Shown: positions 32,020 through 41,274 of the stretch, piece by piece | How the letters are laid out: each line of letters opens with the position of its first letter | Numbering within the stretch: the stretch's first letter is position 1 | DNA from: Clostridia bacterium | Lineage (GTDB): Bacteria > Bacillota > Clostridia > Oscillospirales > Acutalibacteraceae | Direction: 5' to 3' | DNA: 55,263 nucleotides | Assembly: GCA_017465465.1 (NCBI GenBank) | Contig: JAFTWE010000007.1 | Span: forward strand, 1-55,263 | The notes under the pieces: model-generated | Databases searched by the model: none | What the model was told of the DNA's origin: nothing | The model's input: only the letters and a program-made list of their open reading frames with translations | Made by a program: the position numbers and the translations under genes

Positions 32020-34494
32020 ATGGAAAAAAACTACAGTTTAAATCTTCCCGAATGGGGACCGTATAATAAAACATATTTAGGCGCAGCTCATATTGCCGAC
32101 AAAAAGAAGGGCTTGAGGTTTGACCTGAATTTATTCCCCGGATATTTTCGCAGAAGCGTTATGTCAGCAAGAGGTATGGCAGACAGCGGAGTAAAAATGA
32201 TGGGTGCCTCAAAAAAGCTGACAAGATTTTTATATCGATATGAATTAGAGTGGAAGGACAGAGTTTACATTGACGCTGATTTCAAATCGGAAAACAATGT
32301 AATGACGGTCCGATGCGACTTCGTAAACAATACTCAAAGAGGCGAGAGCCTTTCCTTAAATGCAGTTATGAGTATGAAGGGTTGCACACAGTATCACAAT
32401 CCCATCTTTCCAAATGAGGCCAATGCTATAAACGGATTATGGATTGATGCACTTGATTATTCCGATATAAAAATATCTCAGAAAATAGCATCGGACGGGC
32501 TTTATCTTGGCGAGTCGCGTGCAAGCGGTTTTGTGGGCGGAAGCTTTATCAGTTCTCGCTTTTTTGGCAAAAGAGGAGACTGTGTAAGTTATAATTTCGA
32601 TGAAACTTTGTTTCAAAAAATCGGAGTACGCTATAAAGGCGGAGGCAAAATTCAATTAAAGCTCGGTGAACATCTGTATGAGATAGAACTGCCTTTCACA
32701 GAAGAAATTTCCGTGTATACGGTTGATGTTCAAAGCGGCAAATACTTTGGGTTTGATGTTTATCCTTTGGATTGCACCGTTGATTTTGACGGATTTGTAA
32801 TAGGTCATGTCGAATTTTCAAATTATGACCGTTATTTTTCTCCAATGTGTGAAAAAACCGATGACGGATTGAAAATTCTTTTTGGAGATAAAGAATATAT
32901 CGTAAAATTGGATACCGAAAACTACATATTAAGAAATCTTTATACCAATGATGTGGGGCAATTACTTGTGTCGTCTATACATAATCATGTGTCAACCGGG
33001 CTGGGTGACGGGGGAGAACAGTATGTAGATTTATTTGTGCGCCCCGTATTTGTAGAGCCTAACTCAAAAAAGACGGTTACCATTACAATTATCGCACCAA
33101 AGGGTAAAGACTTCTGTTCAGAACACACTATTGCCGAACCCGTCTGTAATTCAAAGGGCGAAAAGTACCGAATCTCTCAAAAAATTATGAGTGCAGTTAC
33201 GCTTACAAATGTGGTGTGGCCTATATATTCAAGACGCGGATATATCCTTCACAACACGCCGGGGAGGAACTGGGATTCACTTTACACATGGGATTCCGGA
33301 TTTATCGGATTGGGTCTTTTAGAGTTGGATACCGACAGGGCAAAAGATTGCCTGAATGCATATCTTACCCCTGTAGGTGATGTTCATTCACCCTATATTT
33401 TTCACGGTACACCGCTTCCTACCCAAATTCTTTTGTATGCGGCAATATTTGAAAAAACATCAAATGTTGAGTTTCTCAAGGAATTCTACCCGTTGATATA
33501 TAAGCAATACAGATTTTTTGCAGATATGAGGAAAAGTCCTGTCGCTAAAAAGACAGGTATGATTAGCCTTTGGAATATATTTTATAATTCGGGCGGCTGG
33601 GATGATTATCCGGCACAAAAGTATGTTCACGATAATAACCTTGAAAGTGAGATATGCCCCGTTATCAACACAGCAATGACGGTTTTGTTCGGAAAGATTC
33701 TTAAAAATCTTGCAGAAATTTTGTTGTATGATACTTTAGAGCTGGATGAAGACATTGCTTTCTATTCAGATGCGATAGAAGCATACGCGTGGGATGAACA
33801 AAGCGGATATTACGGTTATGTAAAAGATGACGGAACCGTTTTAAAAATCGATTATATGAATGCCAATATGGGCATGGACGGCGTTACGCCTTATATAGCA
33901 GGTATAAGCAGTGATGAAAGGTCACAAAGAATTATAGACAATGTAAAAGACGGTATGGTAACGCCGATAGGAATAAGCGTTGTTGATACCCGTGCACCTT
34001 ATTACAGTGAAAACGGTTATTGGAATGGCTCTGTATGGATGCCTCACCAATGGATTCTTTGGAAATCCTGTCTTGACCACGGGGAAGCGGAATTTGCACA
34101 AAGTATAGCCGAAACTGCGCTGGATTTATGGGAAAACGAAACAGCATATACATATAACTGTTACGAGCATTTTATGATTACCAACGGCAGAGGCGCAGGG
34201 TTTCATCAATTTTCAGGCTTGTCTACTCCGGTTTTGATGTGGTTTTCTTCATATTACAAGCCGTATACCGTAACAAGCGGTTTTTTATCGGTTATAAAAA
34301 ATAAAACACTCATTGATGGCACTTTAGAATTTGAAATAAAATCTACTGCCCGAAAACCTGTTGTTATAGTTTGTATGCCTGAAAACGAAAAGTATACTGT
34401 AAAAACCAGCGGCAAAATAACGGTTAACGACGGAGTTTATACAATACAGTTTGACACCCCTGTGGAAGAAAAAATTATTGTAAAAAAAGATTAG
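32020..34494 (+). CDS. GH63-like (alpha/alpha)6-barrel glycosidase
   Basis: 824 aa from the ATG at 32020; a TTG 18 bases upstream is the alternative. No signal peptide, so cytoplasmic. N-terminal half is beta-sandwich; from about residue 400 it is a helical barrel with the conserved NTPGRNWDSLYTWDSGFIGL, HGTPLPTQI, GGWDDYPAQ, NGYWNGSVWMPHQWILWKS and HFMITNGRGAGFHQFSGLS. This matches the trehalase/MGH/YgjK-type glycosidases of GH63 and relatives, which invert alpha-glycosidic bonds. Catalytic acids are probably the Asp in TWDSGF and a C-terminal Glu (around NCYEHF), by analogy only. Substrate unknown. Stands alone between two copies of a terminator repeat. Confidence 0.78.
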   Translation: MEKNYSLNLPEWGPYNKTYLGAAHIADKKKGLRFDLNLFPGYFRRSVMSARGMADSGVKMMGASKKLTRFLYRYELEWKDRVYIDADFKSENNVMTVRCDFVNNTQRGESLSLNAVMSMKGCTQYHNPIFPNEANAINGLWIDALDYSDIKISQKIASDGLYLGESRASGFVGGSFISSRFFGKRGDCVSYNFDETLFQKIGVRYKGGGKIQLKLGEHLYEIELPFTEEISVYTVDVQSGKYFGFDVYPLDCTVDFDGFVIGHVEFSNYDRYFSPMCEKTDDGLKILFGDKEYIVKLDTENYILRNLYTNDVGQLLVSSIHNHVSTGLGDGGEQYVDLFVRPVFVEPNSKKTVTITIIAPKGKDFCSEHTIAEPVCNSKGEKYRISQKIMSAVTLTNVVWPIYSRRGYILHNTPGRNWDSLYTWDSGFIGLGLLELDTDRAKDCLNAYLTPVGDVHSPYIFHGTPLPTQILLYAAIFEKTSNVEFLKEFYPLIYKQYRFFADMRKSPVAKKTGMISLWNIFYNSGGWDDYPAQKYVHDNNLESEICPVINTAMTVLFGKILKNLAEILLYDTLELDEDIAFYSDAIEAYAWDEQSGYYGYVKDDGTVLKIDYMNANMGMDGVTPYIAGISSDERSQRIIDNVKDGMVTPIGISVVDTRAPYYSENGYWNGSVWMPHQWILWKSCLDHGEAEFAQSIAETALDLWENETAYTYNCYEHFMITNGRGAGFHQFSGLSTPVLMWFSSYYKPYTVTSGFLSVIKNKTLIDGTLEFEIKSTARKPVVIVCMPENEKYTVKTSGKITVNDGVYTIQFDTPVEEKIIVKKD

Positions 34495-34556
34495 ATATCC
34501 AAATCGGTGTAACTTAATAAAAAGTCTTGAAACACGCGGTTTTGAGAATTTTTTCT
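34493..34556 (+). repeat. 65-bp direct repeat/terminator, copy 2
   Basis: AGATATCCAAATCG, then AACTTA, AAGTCTTGAAAC and GCGGTTTTGAG, about 80% identical to 31841-31908. The first bases overlap the stop codon of the glycosidase gene. Confidence 0.75.
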
Positions 34557-34673
34557 AATAATGCAAGTCAATTTTTTGAATTTTGTCATATCTTCCAATA
34601 TATCCTTGACCTGCACTGTTAATTGGCGTAAAATATTAAGGTATGATAGTAATAAAAACGGAGGATAAATTAA

Positions 34674-36246
34674 ATGAAAAAAGATAATATCAGTTGTCTT
34701 ATGCTTGCTTATGGCGTTTTCTTGTGTTATACCTGCTTTTGCAACTGAGCCGGAGGAATACCCAACCATTTATATAGTGGGAGCTCATACAAATCCGATT
34801 TATAATGCGCAGGGTGAAGAAGTGTATCCCTTAAAAGCGGATATTGTCGGTATCGTTAAAGAAACCTTTGTTCCTTGCCTTGAAGAGCTTGCCAAAGGTA
34901 TGATTATTAACGATTATTCAGCCTATGCAGAGGAGTTCAATGCTTCCTGGTCGCCGATTTTCAAGGATTTGATTCTTGACCCCAACGGCGATGTTACCAA
35001 CGGAAGCTACACTAAATTTCACACCGAAACAGCTCACCTTGAGGGCAAATCCTCGGGCTACGGTGTGTGGGATTGCCGCTTCTGGTATGATTGGCGTAAA
35101 TCCCCAATAGAAACTGCTCACGAGCTTAAAGCGCATATCGACACCGTTCTTGAGTTAACAGGCAAGGATAAGGTTCAGCTTATCGGCAGATGCTACGGCG
35201 CAAATGTTGTTGCAACATACCTTGAGCTTTATAAGGACCACGCAAAAACTTATGTTTCTGATATTTCCTATTATTCATCATCAATTATGGGCATCGACTT
35301 TATGAGTGCTTTGTTTTCAGGTCAGATTAAAATTGAAAATGAATCCTTCAATTCATTTCTTGATTTTTACATAAATGAGCAGGGGCTTATCGGTGACGAG
35401 AATTGTGCAGATTTAGCAACTGCCTTATTTGAAATTCTGTATCAGGCAAGGCTGCTTGGCTTAACCGGCGATGCACTGATGTCTTTTATCAATAATTTTA
35501 AAGCAGACCTGTTCCCACTGCTCCTTCGCAACACCTTTGGTGGTTGGCTTTCATACTGGGCAATGGTAACACCCGAGCTTTATGAACAGGCGAGAGATTT
35601 TGTGTTCGACACCGAAGAGGTGAGGGCTGAATACGCCGGCTTTATTGCAAAAGCAGATGAGTATTATTACACCGTTCAGGTAAATGTTGTTGACACAATG
35701 CTTGAGATGAAAGAAGCAGGAATAAACTTCAACATTTTTGTAAAATATAATTTCCCCGAATTCCCGTTATACGAAGGCTCTGCAACTCAGGGTGACGGTG
35801 ACACAAGCGTTTACAGGCAGTCCTTCGGTGCAACAGCGGCAGATTATGGCAAGGTGCTTAGCGAAGATTATATTGCATCTGTTTCCGATGAAAATATGAA
35901 ATATGTTTCACCTGATAAAAAGATTGACGCTTCAACCTGCCTTTTCCCCGATACAACCTGGTTCGTCAAAGATTTGCATCATAATTATTTCTACCCGCTG
36001 CAAGACCCGTCGGTTGAAATTATGCGCTATGACCTGACTGTTGAGAGTGAAAAATATCCTCAGTATATGGTGAATGTTAACAACGAAAGCCTTACTGTTC
36101 TCGAAGGAACAGACGAGGATTACAACAAAGAAAAAACTGATTTCTTCACGGCGGTTTTAGATTTTCTTAGAAACCTTGTAAATGTAATTGTAAAACTGAT
36201 TCAGGATGACATTGAGTTCATATTCAATCTTAATGCCCTGACATAA
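34674..36246 (+). CDS. Secreted alpha/beta hydrolase with frameshifted start (A6 tract)
   Basis: The good start, ATG at 34674 with GGAGGA 7 bases upstream, is followed by six A (34677-34682) and runs into a stop after 24 codons. Skipping one A gives a perfect signal peptide, KKIISVVLCLLMAFSCVIPAF-A, fused to the 510-residue mature protein. So the gene is off by one base in a homopolymer. The only in-frame alternatives, TTG 34705 or ATG 34711, would truncate the signal. The mature protein has an alpha/beta-hydrolase elbow with cysteine, LIGRCYGANVVATYL (GxCxG, not GxSxG), and a late histidine region DLHHNYFYPLQD. It ends in an aromatic hydrophobic tail. Lipase/esterase-like; substrate unknown. 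Confidence 0.7.
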
Positions 36247-36259
36247 AACAACAAAAATA

Positions 36260-36281
36260 GGCACCATCGTAAGATGGTGCC
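36260..36281 (+). terminator. Terminator with GTAA tetraloop
   Basis: GGCACCATC-GTAA-GATGGTGCC, perfect 9-bp stem with a GNRA-type loop, followed by TTATT. The identical hairpin occurs in the opposite orientation at 36915-36936. Confidence 0.85.
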
Positions 36282-36304
36282 TTATTGACTTTACGGTCGG
36301 AGGT

Positions 36305-36811
36305 TTAGCTATTGTATCTGTTCTTTTGTTTATATATGTTTACAATGCAGACGATAGGGAGAACCAATGATAAGAAGAAAGTGGATAAAACAATTTTTCT
36401 CTCTCTTTCTACTTTTTCAGTATAGTCTGAATACGATAGTAAAACCTCATTGGCAGTTGAAATTTCAACGATTTCACCATCAGCTTTGCTGACTGTCATT
36501 GTTAAATCTGCGCCTTTTTCAATTGATTCTATGTTTTCTGTTAATCCATTACCTAAATAAAATTCACCAATATAATACGATTTTGAATCTGAGCAATAAA
36601 TATGTAAACCCTTAGAAGACAGATATTTTCCTTGAACCATTTTGCTGTATTCATAAGCGGTTGTCACAGTTTTACAACTTTCCTTTTCAATGGGCACGGT
36701 CATAAAGTATGAAAACAAAAACATTAAGCAGATTATCAAACTTCCAACAAGAGTGATTATGGATTTTTTCGAAATAAGTTTCACTTTATATGATTTTCTT
36801 TTGTCTTTCAT
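36305..36811 (-). CDS. Small membrane protein of unknown function
   Basis: 168 aa from the ATG at 36811 (GGTGAG upstream); the frame is open to 36922 without a ribosome binding site. A basic N terminus, a membrane helix (IITLVGSLIICLMFLFSYFM) at about 18-37, an extracellular domain of about 90 residues, and a second membrane helix near the C terminus (IVLSTFFLSLVLPIVCIVNI). The layout resembles DUF3592-type membrane proteins. Lies between two inverted copies of a terminator. Confidence 0.65.
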   Translation of the reverse strand: MKDKRKSYKVKLISKKSIITLVGSLIICLMFLFSYFMTVPIEKESCKTVTTAYEYSKMVQGKYLSSKGLHIYCSDSKSYYIGEFYLGNGLTENIESIEKGADLTMTVSKADGEIVEISTANEVLLSYSDYTEKVERERKIVLSTFFLSLVLPIVCIVNIYKQKNRYNS

Positions 36812-36914
36812 TATTCTCACCGATATCATTATATCATAATACGGTTTTTTTACAAGAGTGGTATTGATACATATTTGTTTGCAAACAGCATTTAAGTATT
36901 TAATTATGCAAATA

Positions 36915-36936
36915 GGCACCATCTTACGATGGTGCC
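36915..36936 (-). terminator. Terminator of the VTPDAG-repeat protein gene
   Basis: GGCACCATC-TTAC-GATGGTGCC on the plus strand; on the minus strand the loop is GTAA, identical to the hairpin at 36260-36281. Confidence 0.8.
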
Positions 36937-36952
36937 CAAATTTTTATACAAA

Positions 36953-37918
36953 TCAATATTTAATGTTTGTATATTTGCCTGTGATAGCAGCTTCGCCTGT
37001 GCCTGTTGCACTTGGGATAGCAAGCTTAATTTTAAGAGTTGCATCAAATGAGTATGAATACTCAAGATTTGTCATCTTGCCGTCAACGATTGTTGCTGTG
37101 AAAACAATCTTCTTGTAGTTAGCAGTTGATTCGCTTTCAACAACCTTAACTGCATTACCAACCTCGTTAGAAATGCTCTTGTTAACTTCAGGGAATGTGA
37201 TGTAGTCGTTAGTAGCACGGCCCATAGCGCTGTTAGCTGTGGGGTTAGTTGTAGCCTTAACTTCAATTGTGTACTTGTTGCCGTTAACGCTGAAGTTAGT
37301 AACATCAGCCTCTGTAAGAGTCATACCCTTAATCATATATTTAGCATCAATATCCTCAGCAAGTTTGCCGTTGGTAACTGTGCCTGTGATTGGGTCTTTC
37401 TTAATGCCGAGGAAACCGCCAACAACTGAGTTAACGTCAGAGTTTTCGTCAACACCCTTGATGATTGAGTTAAGAGCGCCTGTGATAGCACCAACATCGA
37501 TGTTCTTAACAAACTTACCTGTTCTTGTTAATTTGTAAGAACCCTTTGCAGCCTTAGCTGTTTCAGCGTTGAAAAGCTTAACAACATCAGCCTTAGTAAG
37601 AGCTGCTGACTGCTGATTGTTTGCTGCGGGAGCGTCTGTGCCTGCGTCAGGTGTTGTAGCATCTGCGCCTGCGTCAGGTGTAACTGCTTCTGCGTCTGTG
37701 CCTGCATCAGGAGTAACTGCATCGCTTGCGCCTGCGTCAGGTGTAACAGCATCTACAACATTGTCAACAACATTTCCGCTGCTCTGTGAAGCTGAACCGA
37801 TAAGCTCAGCGGCCTTTAATGCAGCCTCATTGTAAGTGCCGACTGCTGATGACACTGTCAGGCAAACGATAACAACACAAACAATCGCCGCAACTGACTT
37901 GATAATTGCTTCTTTCAT
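36953..37918 (-). CDS. Exported protein with VTPDAG repeats
   Basis: 321 aa from the ATG at 37918 (GGAGG 9 bases upstream). N-terminal signal anchor IIKSVAAIVCVVIVCLTVSS, then about 60 residues of low-complexity linker with at least four AVTPDAG/TTPDAG units, then a 220-residue domain rich in beta and containing two related halves (YKLTRTGKFVKNIDVGAITG; YTIEVKATTNPTANSAMG). The mature domain is not recognised. Linker rich in Pro, Asp and Ala points to a cell-surface location with the domain held away from the membrane. Confidence 0.75.
   Translation of the reverse strand: MKEAIIKSVAAIVCVVIVCLTVSSAVGTYNEAALKAAELIGSASQSSGNVVDNVVDAVTPDAGASDAVTPDAGTDAEAVTPDAGADATTPDAGTDAPAANNQQSAALTKADVVKLFNAETAKAAKGSYKLTRTGKFVKNIDVGAITGALNSIIKGVDENSDVNSVVGGFLGIKKDPITGTVTNGKLAEDIDAKYMIKGMTLTEADVTNFSVNGNKYTIEVKATTNPTANSAMGRATNDYITFPEVNKSISNEVGNAVKVVESESTANYKKIVFTATIVDGKMTNLEYSYSFDATLKIKLAIPSATGTGEAAITGKYTNIKY
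37630..37760 (-). repeat. Tandem repeat encoding the VTPDAG linker
   Basis: A unit built on GCCTGCGTCAGGTGTAAC and variants, repeated about five times in the plus-strand reading. Length variation between strains is likely because of the near-identical DNA units. Confidence 0.75.
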
Positions 37919-38083
37919 TGTAAACAACCTCCGTTTATTGTTTAAAGGTAGATATATGATATCATCTTTTTAACAACATTTCCACACTTTTTTGAAAAAA
38001 TATACATTTTTATTAAAAATATCTTCTGTTTCTTGTTCAAAATCAAACCGAAATCCACTCAAAAGTCTTTTGGCAAGTGCCGC

Positions 38084-38113
38084 TTGACAAAATCAAGAGA
38101 TAAATGCTTTAAT
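38084..38113 (+). promoter_or_regulatory. Promoter of the HTH membrane protein gene
   Basis: TTGACA (38084-38089), 18-base spacer, TTTAAT (38108-38113). Start codon 43 bases downstream. Confidence 0.6.
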
Positions 38114-38155
38114 ATTTTATCGTTTATGATATAATAAATGCAAAGGAGGGTTATT

Positions 38156-39577
38156 ATGTCAGTTGGCGAAAAAATTCAGTTTTACAGAAAAGAACTCGGG
38201 CTTTCCCAAGAAGAGCTTGGCAAAAAGCTTCTTGTAAGCAGACAAACTATCAGTCTTTGGGAAAACGACCAGACTGTTCCCACAATAGATAATTTGATAA
38301 GATTAAAAGAGATTTTCGGGGTTTCAGTAGACGATATATTAGGTGTTGATGAAAAGACCCAACCTGTTGAGCAACCCAAAGAGGAGTATACTTTTTCTTT
38401 TGAAAAAGAAGAGGTTGTTAAAATTAGCAAAGCAGAGAGAAATAAACTCATTCGCAAACTTATTTTAATAATTGTATTTTTTGTTTTATTAATCGTAGTG
38501 TCATGTAATTCCGTTGATTTTGCTGTGATAGGATGGTTTCTTGTCGGATTTTTAATCTGCTTTGTAACATTCAATCTTAAAATGATTTCTGTTTCACAAA
38601 AAAACTGGAAGGGTATTACTGAAAGGCTGAGCTCTTCCACTTATAAATACAAAGTTTATGATAATTATTTTACGGTTGAAATAAAACGTAACGGTGAAAA
38701 AGTCCGTGATTTCAAATTTTATTTTAACGATATTGAAAATATGAGTTTGACAGATAATCATATTGTGATGACGGTGGGAGGACAAGGCTTTCTCCTTAAT
38801 AAAAACCTTTTGAAAGAAAATTCGTTTTTTTATAACAGATTAAATCATTTTAATCAGAAAAAAGTAATTAAAATAGCTCCAAATAAGTTGAGGATAACCG
38901 CAAATTTATTGCTGATAGCATCTCTTGTTTCTCCGTTTTTTGCGCTGTATGTTCAGTCTGCTTTTCAGGAATCAAGTAACCTGATGAGCTTTGACTATAT
39001 GTGGGTATTTTTTCTGTTCACCCCAATTCCTGTTGCGTCAATCGTATTTGGCTTTATTTTGAAGTCAAAAGGATATGTATATCTCAAAAATGTTATAATA
39101 GGAATAATTTTAACAATAATGCTATGCGTGTATGGGTGCTTTGGTTTTATTTTTGAAGATGTAATTTCCAATGATGAAGCGGTAATAACCTATGTTGAGG
39201 AAATGGTAAATATAGATATTCCTGAGCACAAAAATATTACCACTCAGGACTGGACAGGCGGAACTCAGGAGGGAGTATCGGGTAGTTATCTTTATACCAC
39301 CAGTGATATTGAGTTTGACGAAGAAAATGCGTTAGCATTTGAAAGTCAGATTAAAAATGACCCGAAATGGCTCTCAGAGGTTCCCAATAAACTTATAGGT
39401 TTATCCACGCCCATAGCGAATTTAAAAACCTGCGATTACGCTATGATTTATAATTCTTATACGGATGAATTTAACACTTTGCCGAAAGAAGCGGGGGAGT
39501 ATCACTGTATAACGCTCATTTACACAGCCGAAAGAAAATTATTGCAGATTGTGGAATACGATATTGAGTATAATTAA
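38156..39577 (+). CDS. Xre-type HTH fused to a membrane domain
   Basis: 473 aa from the ATG at 38156 (AAAGGAGG upstream). Residues 1-66 are a Cro/C1 HTH (EKIQFYRKELGLSQEELGKK, then SRQTISLWENDQTVPTIDNL). After a linker there are two hydrophobic segments (about 103-145), a cytoplasmic beta-rich stretch with a PH-like look, and four further membrane segments (about 245-345), then a C-terminal outer domain. Membrane-bound Xre proteins of this type are common in Clostridia and may regulate their own or nearby envelope genes in response to membrane state. Confidence 0.78.
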   Translation: MSVGEKIQFYRKELGLSQEELGKKLLVSRQTISLWENDQTVPTIDNLIRLKEIFGVSVDDILGVDEKTQPVEQPKEEYTFSFEKEEVVKISKAERNKLIRKLILIIVFFVLLIVVSCNSVDFAVIGWFLVGFLICFVTFNLKMISVSQKNWKGITERLSSSTYKYKVYDNYFTVEIKRNGEKVRDFKFYFNDIENMSLTDNHIVMTVGGQGFLLNKNLLKENSFFYNRLNHFNQKKVIKIAPNKLRITANLLLIASLVSPFFALYVQSAFQESSNLMSFDYMWVFFLFTPIPVASIVFGFILKSKGYVYLKNVIIGIILTIMLCVYGCFGFIFEDVISNDEAVITYVEEMVNIDIPEHKNITTQDWTGGTQEGVSGSYLYTTSDIEFDEENALAFESQIKNDPKWLSEVPNKLIGLSTPIANLKTCDYAMIYNSYTDEFNTLPKEAGEYHCITLIYTAERKLLQIVEYDIEYN

Positions 39578-39581
39578 GTTG

Positions 39582-39610
39582 AAGTCGGAGTGATTGCATC
39601 GCTTCGGCTT
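39582..39610 (+). terminator. Terminator after the HTH membrane protein gene
   Basis: AAGTCGGAGTGAT (39582-39594) pairs with ATCGCTTCGGCTT (39598-39610), 13 bp including G:U pairs, followed by TTCCTTTATT. Confidence 0.7.
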
Positions 39611-39649
39611 TTCCTTTATTACCTTGCTTCACAAAATTATTCAACCCAC

Positions 39650-39678
39650 TTGTCATTTTTGCTCGTTTGTTGTATGAT
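39650..39678 (+). promoter_or_regulatory. Promoter of the glutamine synthetase gene
   Basis: TTGTCA (39650-39655), 17-base spacer, TATGAT (39673-39678); start codon 33 bases downstream. No clear GlnR-type palindrome was seen. Confidence 0.65.
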
Positions 39679-39710
39679 AATATCAAATTAAAACGATAGG
39701 GGTTTGATTT

Positions 39711-41135
39711 ATGAGTAAAAGTGTAAAAGACATTCTTGCAATGATTGAAGAGCACGGCATTGAAATGGTTGACTTCAAAATGGTTGATATCAACGGTCAG
39801 TACCGTCATGTTACAATCCCTGCCTGCAATTTTTCAGAAGATACAATGAAAAGCGGTATCGGCTTTGATGCTTCAAACTACGGTTATGCAGTTGTTGAAA
39901 AAAGCGATATGGTGTTTATTCCCGACCCTGACACCGCAGTTATTGACCCGTTCTGCTCAATTCCTACATTGTCAATGACAGGTAATGCAATGATTATCGA
40001 CTCTCCTGAAAACCGCCCTCTTGCCCAATATCCCCGTAACATTGTTCTTGCCGCAGAAAAATATATGAAAGACAGCGGCGTTGCCGACACAATGCTTATT
40101 CTTCCTGAGTTTGAGTTTTATCTTTTTGACCAGGTGGGCTGGGAGATTCAGCCTGACAGCATCAGCGCATTCGTAGATGCTCAGCAGTCATATTGGAACA
40201 GCGCAACATCAGAAAAGGGTGTTGTTGTTCCCAAACAGAAGAATTATCATATTGCAAAGCCCTTTGATGTAGCTTATGAATGCAGAAGTGAAATGTGTAT
40301 GCACATGCGTGATGCAGGCATTGAAATTAACTATCATCATCCCGAGGTTGCCGCCTCAGGCCAGTTTGAAATTGAGCCTCAGCTCGGCAAAATGTCAGAA
40401 ATGGCAGACGCTTCAATGATGATTAAATATATCATTCATAACACAGCCCTCAAATACGGCAAATCTGCCACATTTATGCCAAAGCCAATCTGGGGTGAAG
40501 CAGGCAGCGGTATGCATGTTCACATGCTCCTTCTTAAAGACGGTGAACCTGTATTCTCAGACGATAACGGCTATGCACACCTGAGCAAAGAGGCTCATTG
40601 GTTTATGGGCGGTCTTCTTAAGCATATTCATTCTCTTTGTGCATTGACTAACCCCAGCACCAACTCCTTCAAACGCCTTGTTCCCAGCTTTGAAGCACCT
40701 GTTACCGTTGGCTATGCAACCTCAAACCGTAGCGCAGTTATCCGTATTCCTGCCTATGCCAAAGCACCGGACAAGCGCCGCTTTGAGCTTCGTAACCCTG
40801 ATGCAACCTGTAACCCGTATTTCTGCTATGCGGCTATTCTTATGGCAGGTCTTGACGGTATCAAAAATCAGATTGACCCCCACGAAAACGGATGGGGTCC
40901 ATACGATGTTAACCTTTTCCATCTTCCCGAAGAAGAAAAAGCAAAGCTTCAGGGTCTTCCTACATCACTTCCCGAGGCTCTCGATGCCCTTGAAAAAGAC
41001 CACGATTACCTCACAGCAGGCGGTGTATTCCCCGAAGAGCTTATCAATAACTTCATCAAAGCAAAGCGTGCAGAATGCCGCGAATTGGCCGCAATTCCCC
41101 ACCCCGCAGAATACGACAAGTATTATAACTTATAA
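39711..41135 (+). CDS. glnA: Type I glutamine synthetase
   Basis: 474 aa, standard for GS I. ATP-dependent condensation of glutamate and ammonia to glutamine in the cytoplasm. Seen in sequence: N-terminal beta-grasp with MVDFKMVDINGQYRHVTIPA, the metal/active-site segments LPEFEFYLF and FEIEP, GSGMHVHM with the catalytic-site histidine, NPSTNSFKRLVPSFEAPV, NRSAVIRIP and KRRFELRNPDATCNPYF. Single-gene unit with its own promoter and terminator. With aconitase and isocitrate dehydrogenase at the right edge it belongs to the route from citrate to 2-oxoglutarate, glutamate and glutamine. Confidence 0.96.
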   Translation: MSKSVKDILAMIEEHGIEMVDFKMVDINGQYRHVTIPACNFSEDTMKSGIGFDASNYGYAVVEKSDMVFIPDPDTAVIDPFCSIPTLSMTGNAMIIDSPENRPLAQYPRNIVLAAEKYMKDSGVADTMLILPEFEFYLFDQVGWEIQPDSISAFVDAQQSYWNSATSEKGVVVPKQKNYHIAKPFDVAYECRSEMCMHMRDAGIEINYHHPEVAASGQFEIEPQLGKMSEMADASMMIKYIIHNTALKYGKSATFMPKPIWGEAGSGMHVHMLLLKDGEPVFSDDNGYAHLSKEAHWFMGGLLKHIHSLCALTNPSTNSFKRLVPSFEAPVTVGYATSNRSAVIRIPAYAKAPDKRRFELRNPDATCNPYFCYAAILMAGLDGIKNQIDPHENGWGPYDVNLFHLPEEEKAKLQGLPTSLPEALDALEKDHDYLTAGGVFPEELINNFIKAKRAECRELAAIPHPAEYDKYYNL

Positions 41136-41140
41136 TAAGC

Positions 41141-41167
41141 AACCGAGCACCCGCAAAGTGCTCGGTT
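41141..41167 (+). terminator. Terminator of glnA
   Basis: AACCGAGCAC (41141-41150) pairs with GTGCTCGGTT (41158-41167), loop CCGCAAA, followed by TTCTCATTTC. Confidence 0.88.
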
Positions 41168-41205
41168 TTCTCATTTCAGTTTAGTTTATATCAAATTATT
41201 GTTTA

Positions 41206-41234
41206 TTGCATTGACTTTTTGCGGACTGTATAAT
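41206..41234 (+). promoter_or_regulatory. Promoter of the HTH/TPR regulator
   Basis: TTGCAT (41206-41211), 17-base spacer, TATAAT (41229-41234). Confidence 0.65.
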
Positions 41235-41274
41235 ATAGATACGGTACCGAAATTGAAAAGTACGGAGAGATAAT

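Noticed and set aside
36305..36922. Longer start (36922) for the small membrane protein
   Set aside because: The extra 37 codons have no ribosome binding site and overlap the neighbouring terminator region; ATG at 36811 has one.
37528..37835. Open frames on both strands over the VTPDAG repeat
   Set aside because: By-products of the tandem DNA repeat; only the frame with signal peptide and ribosome binding site is credible.
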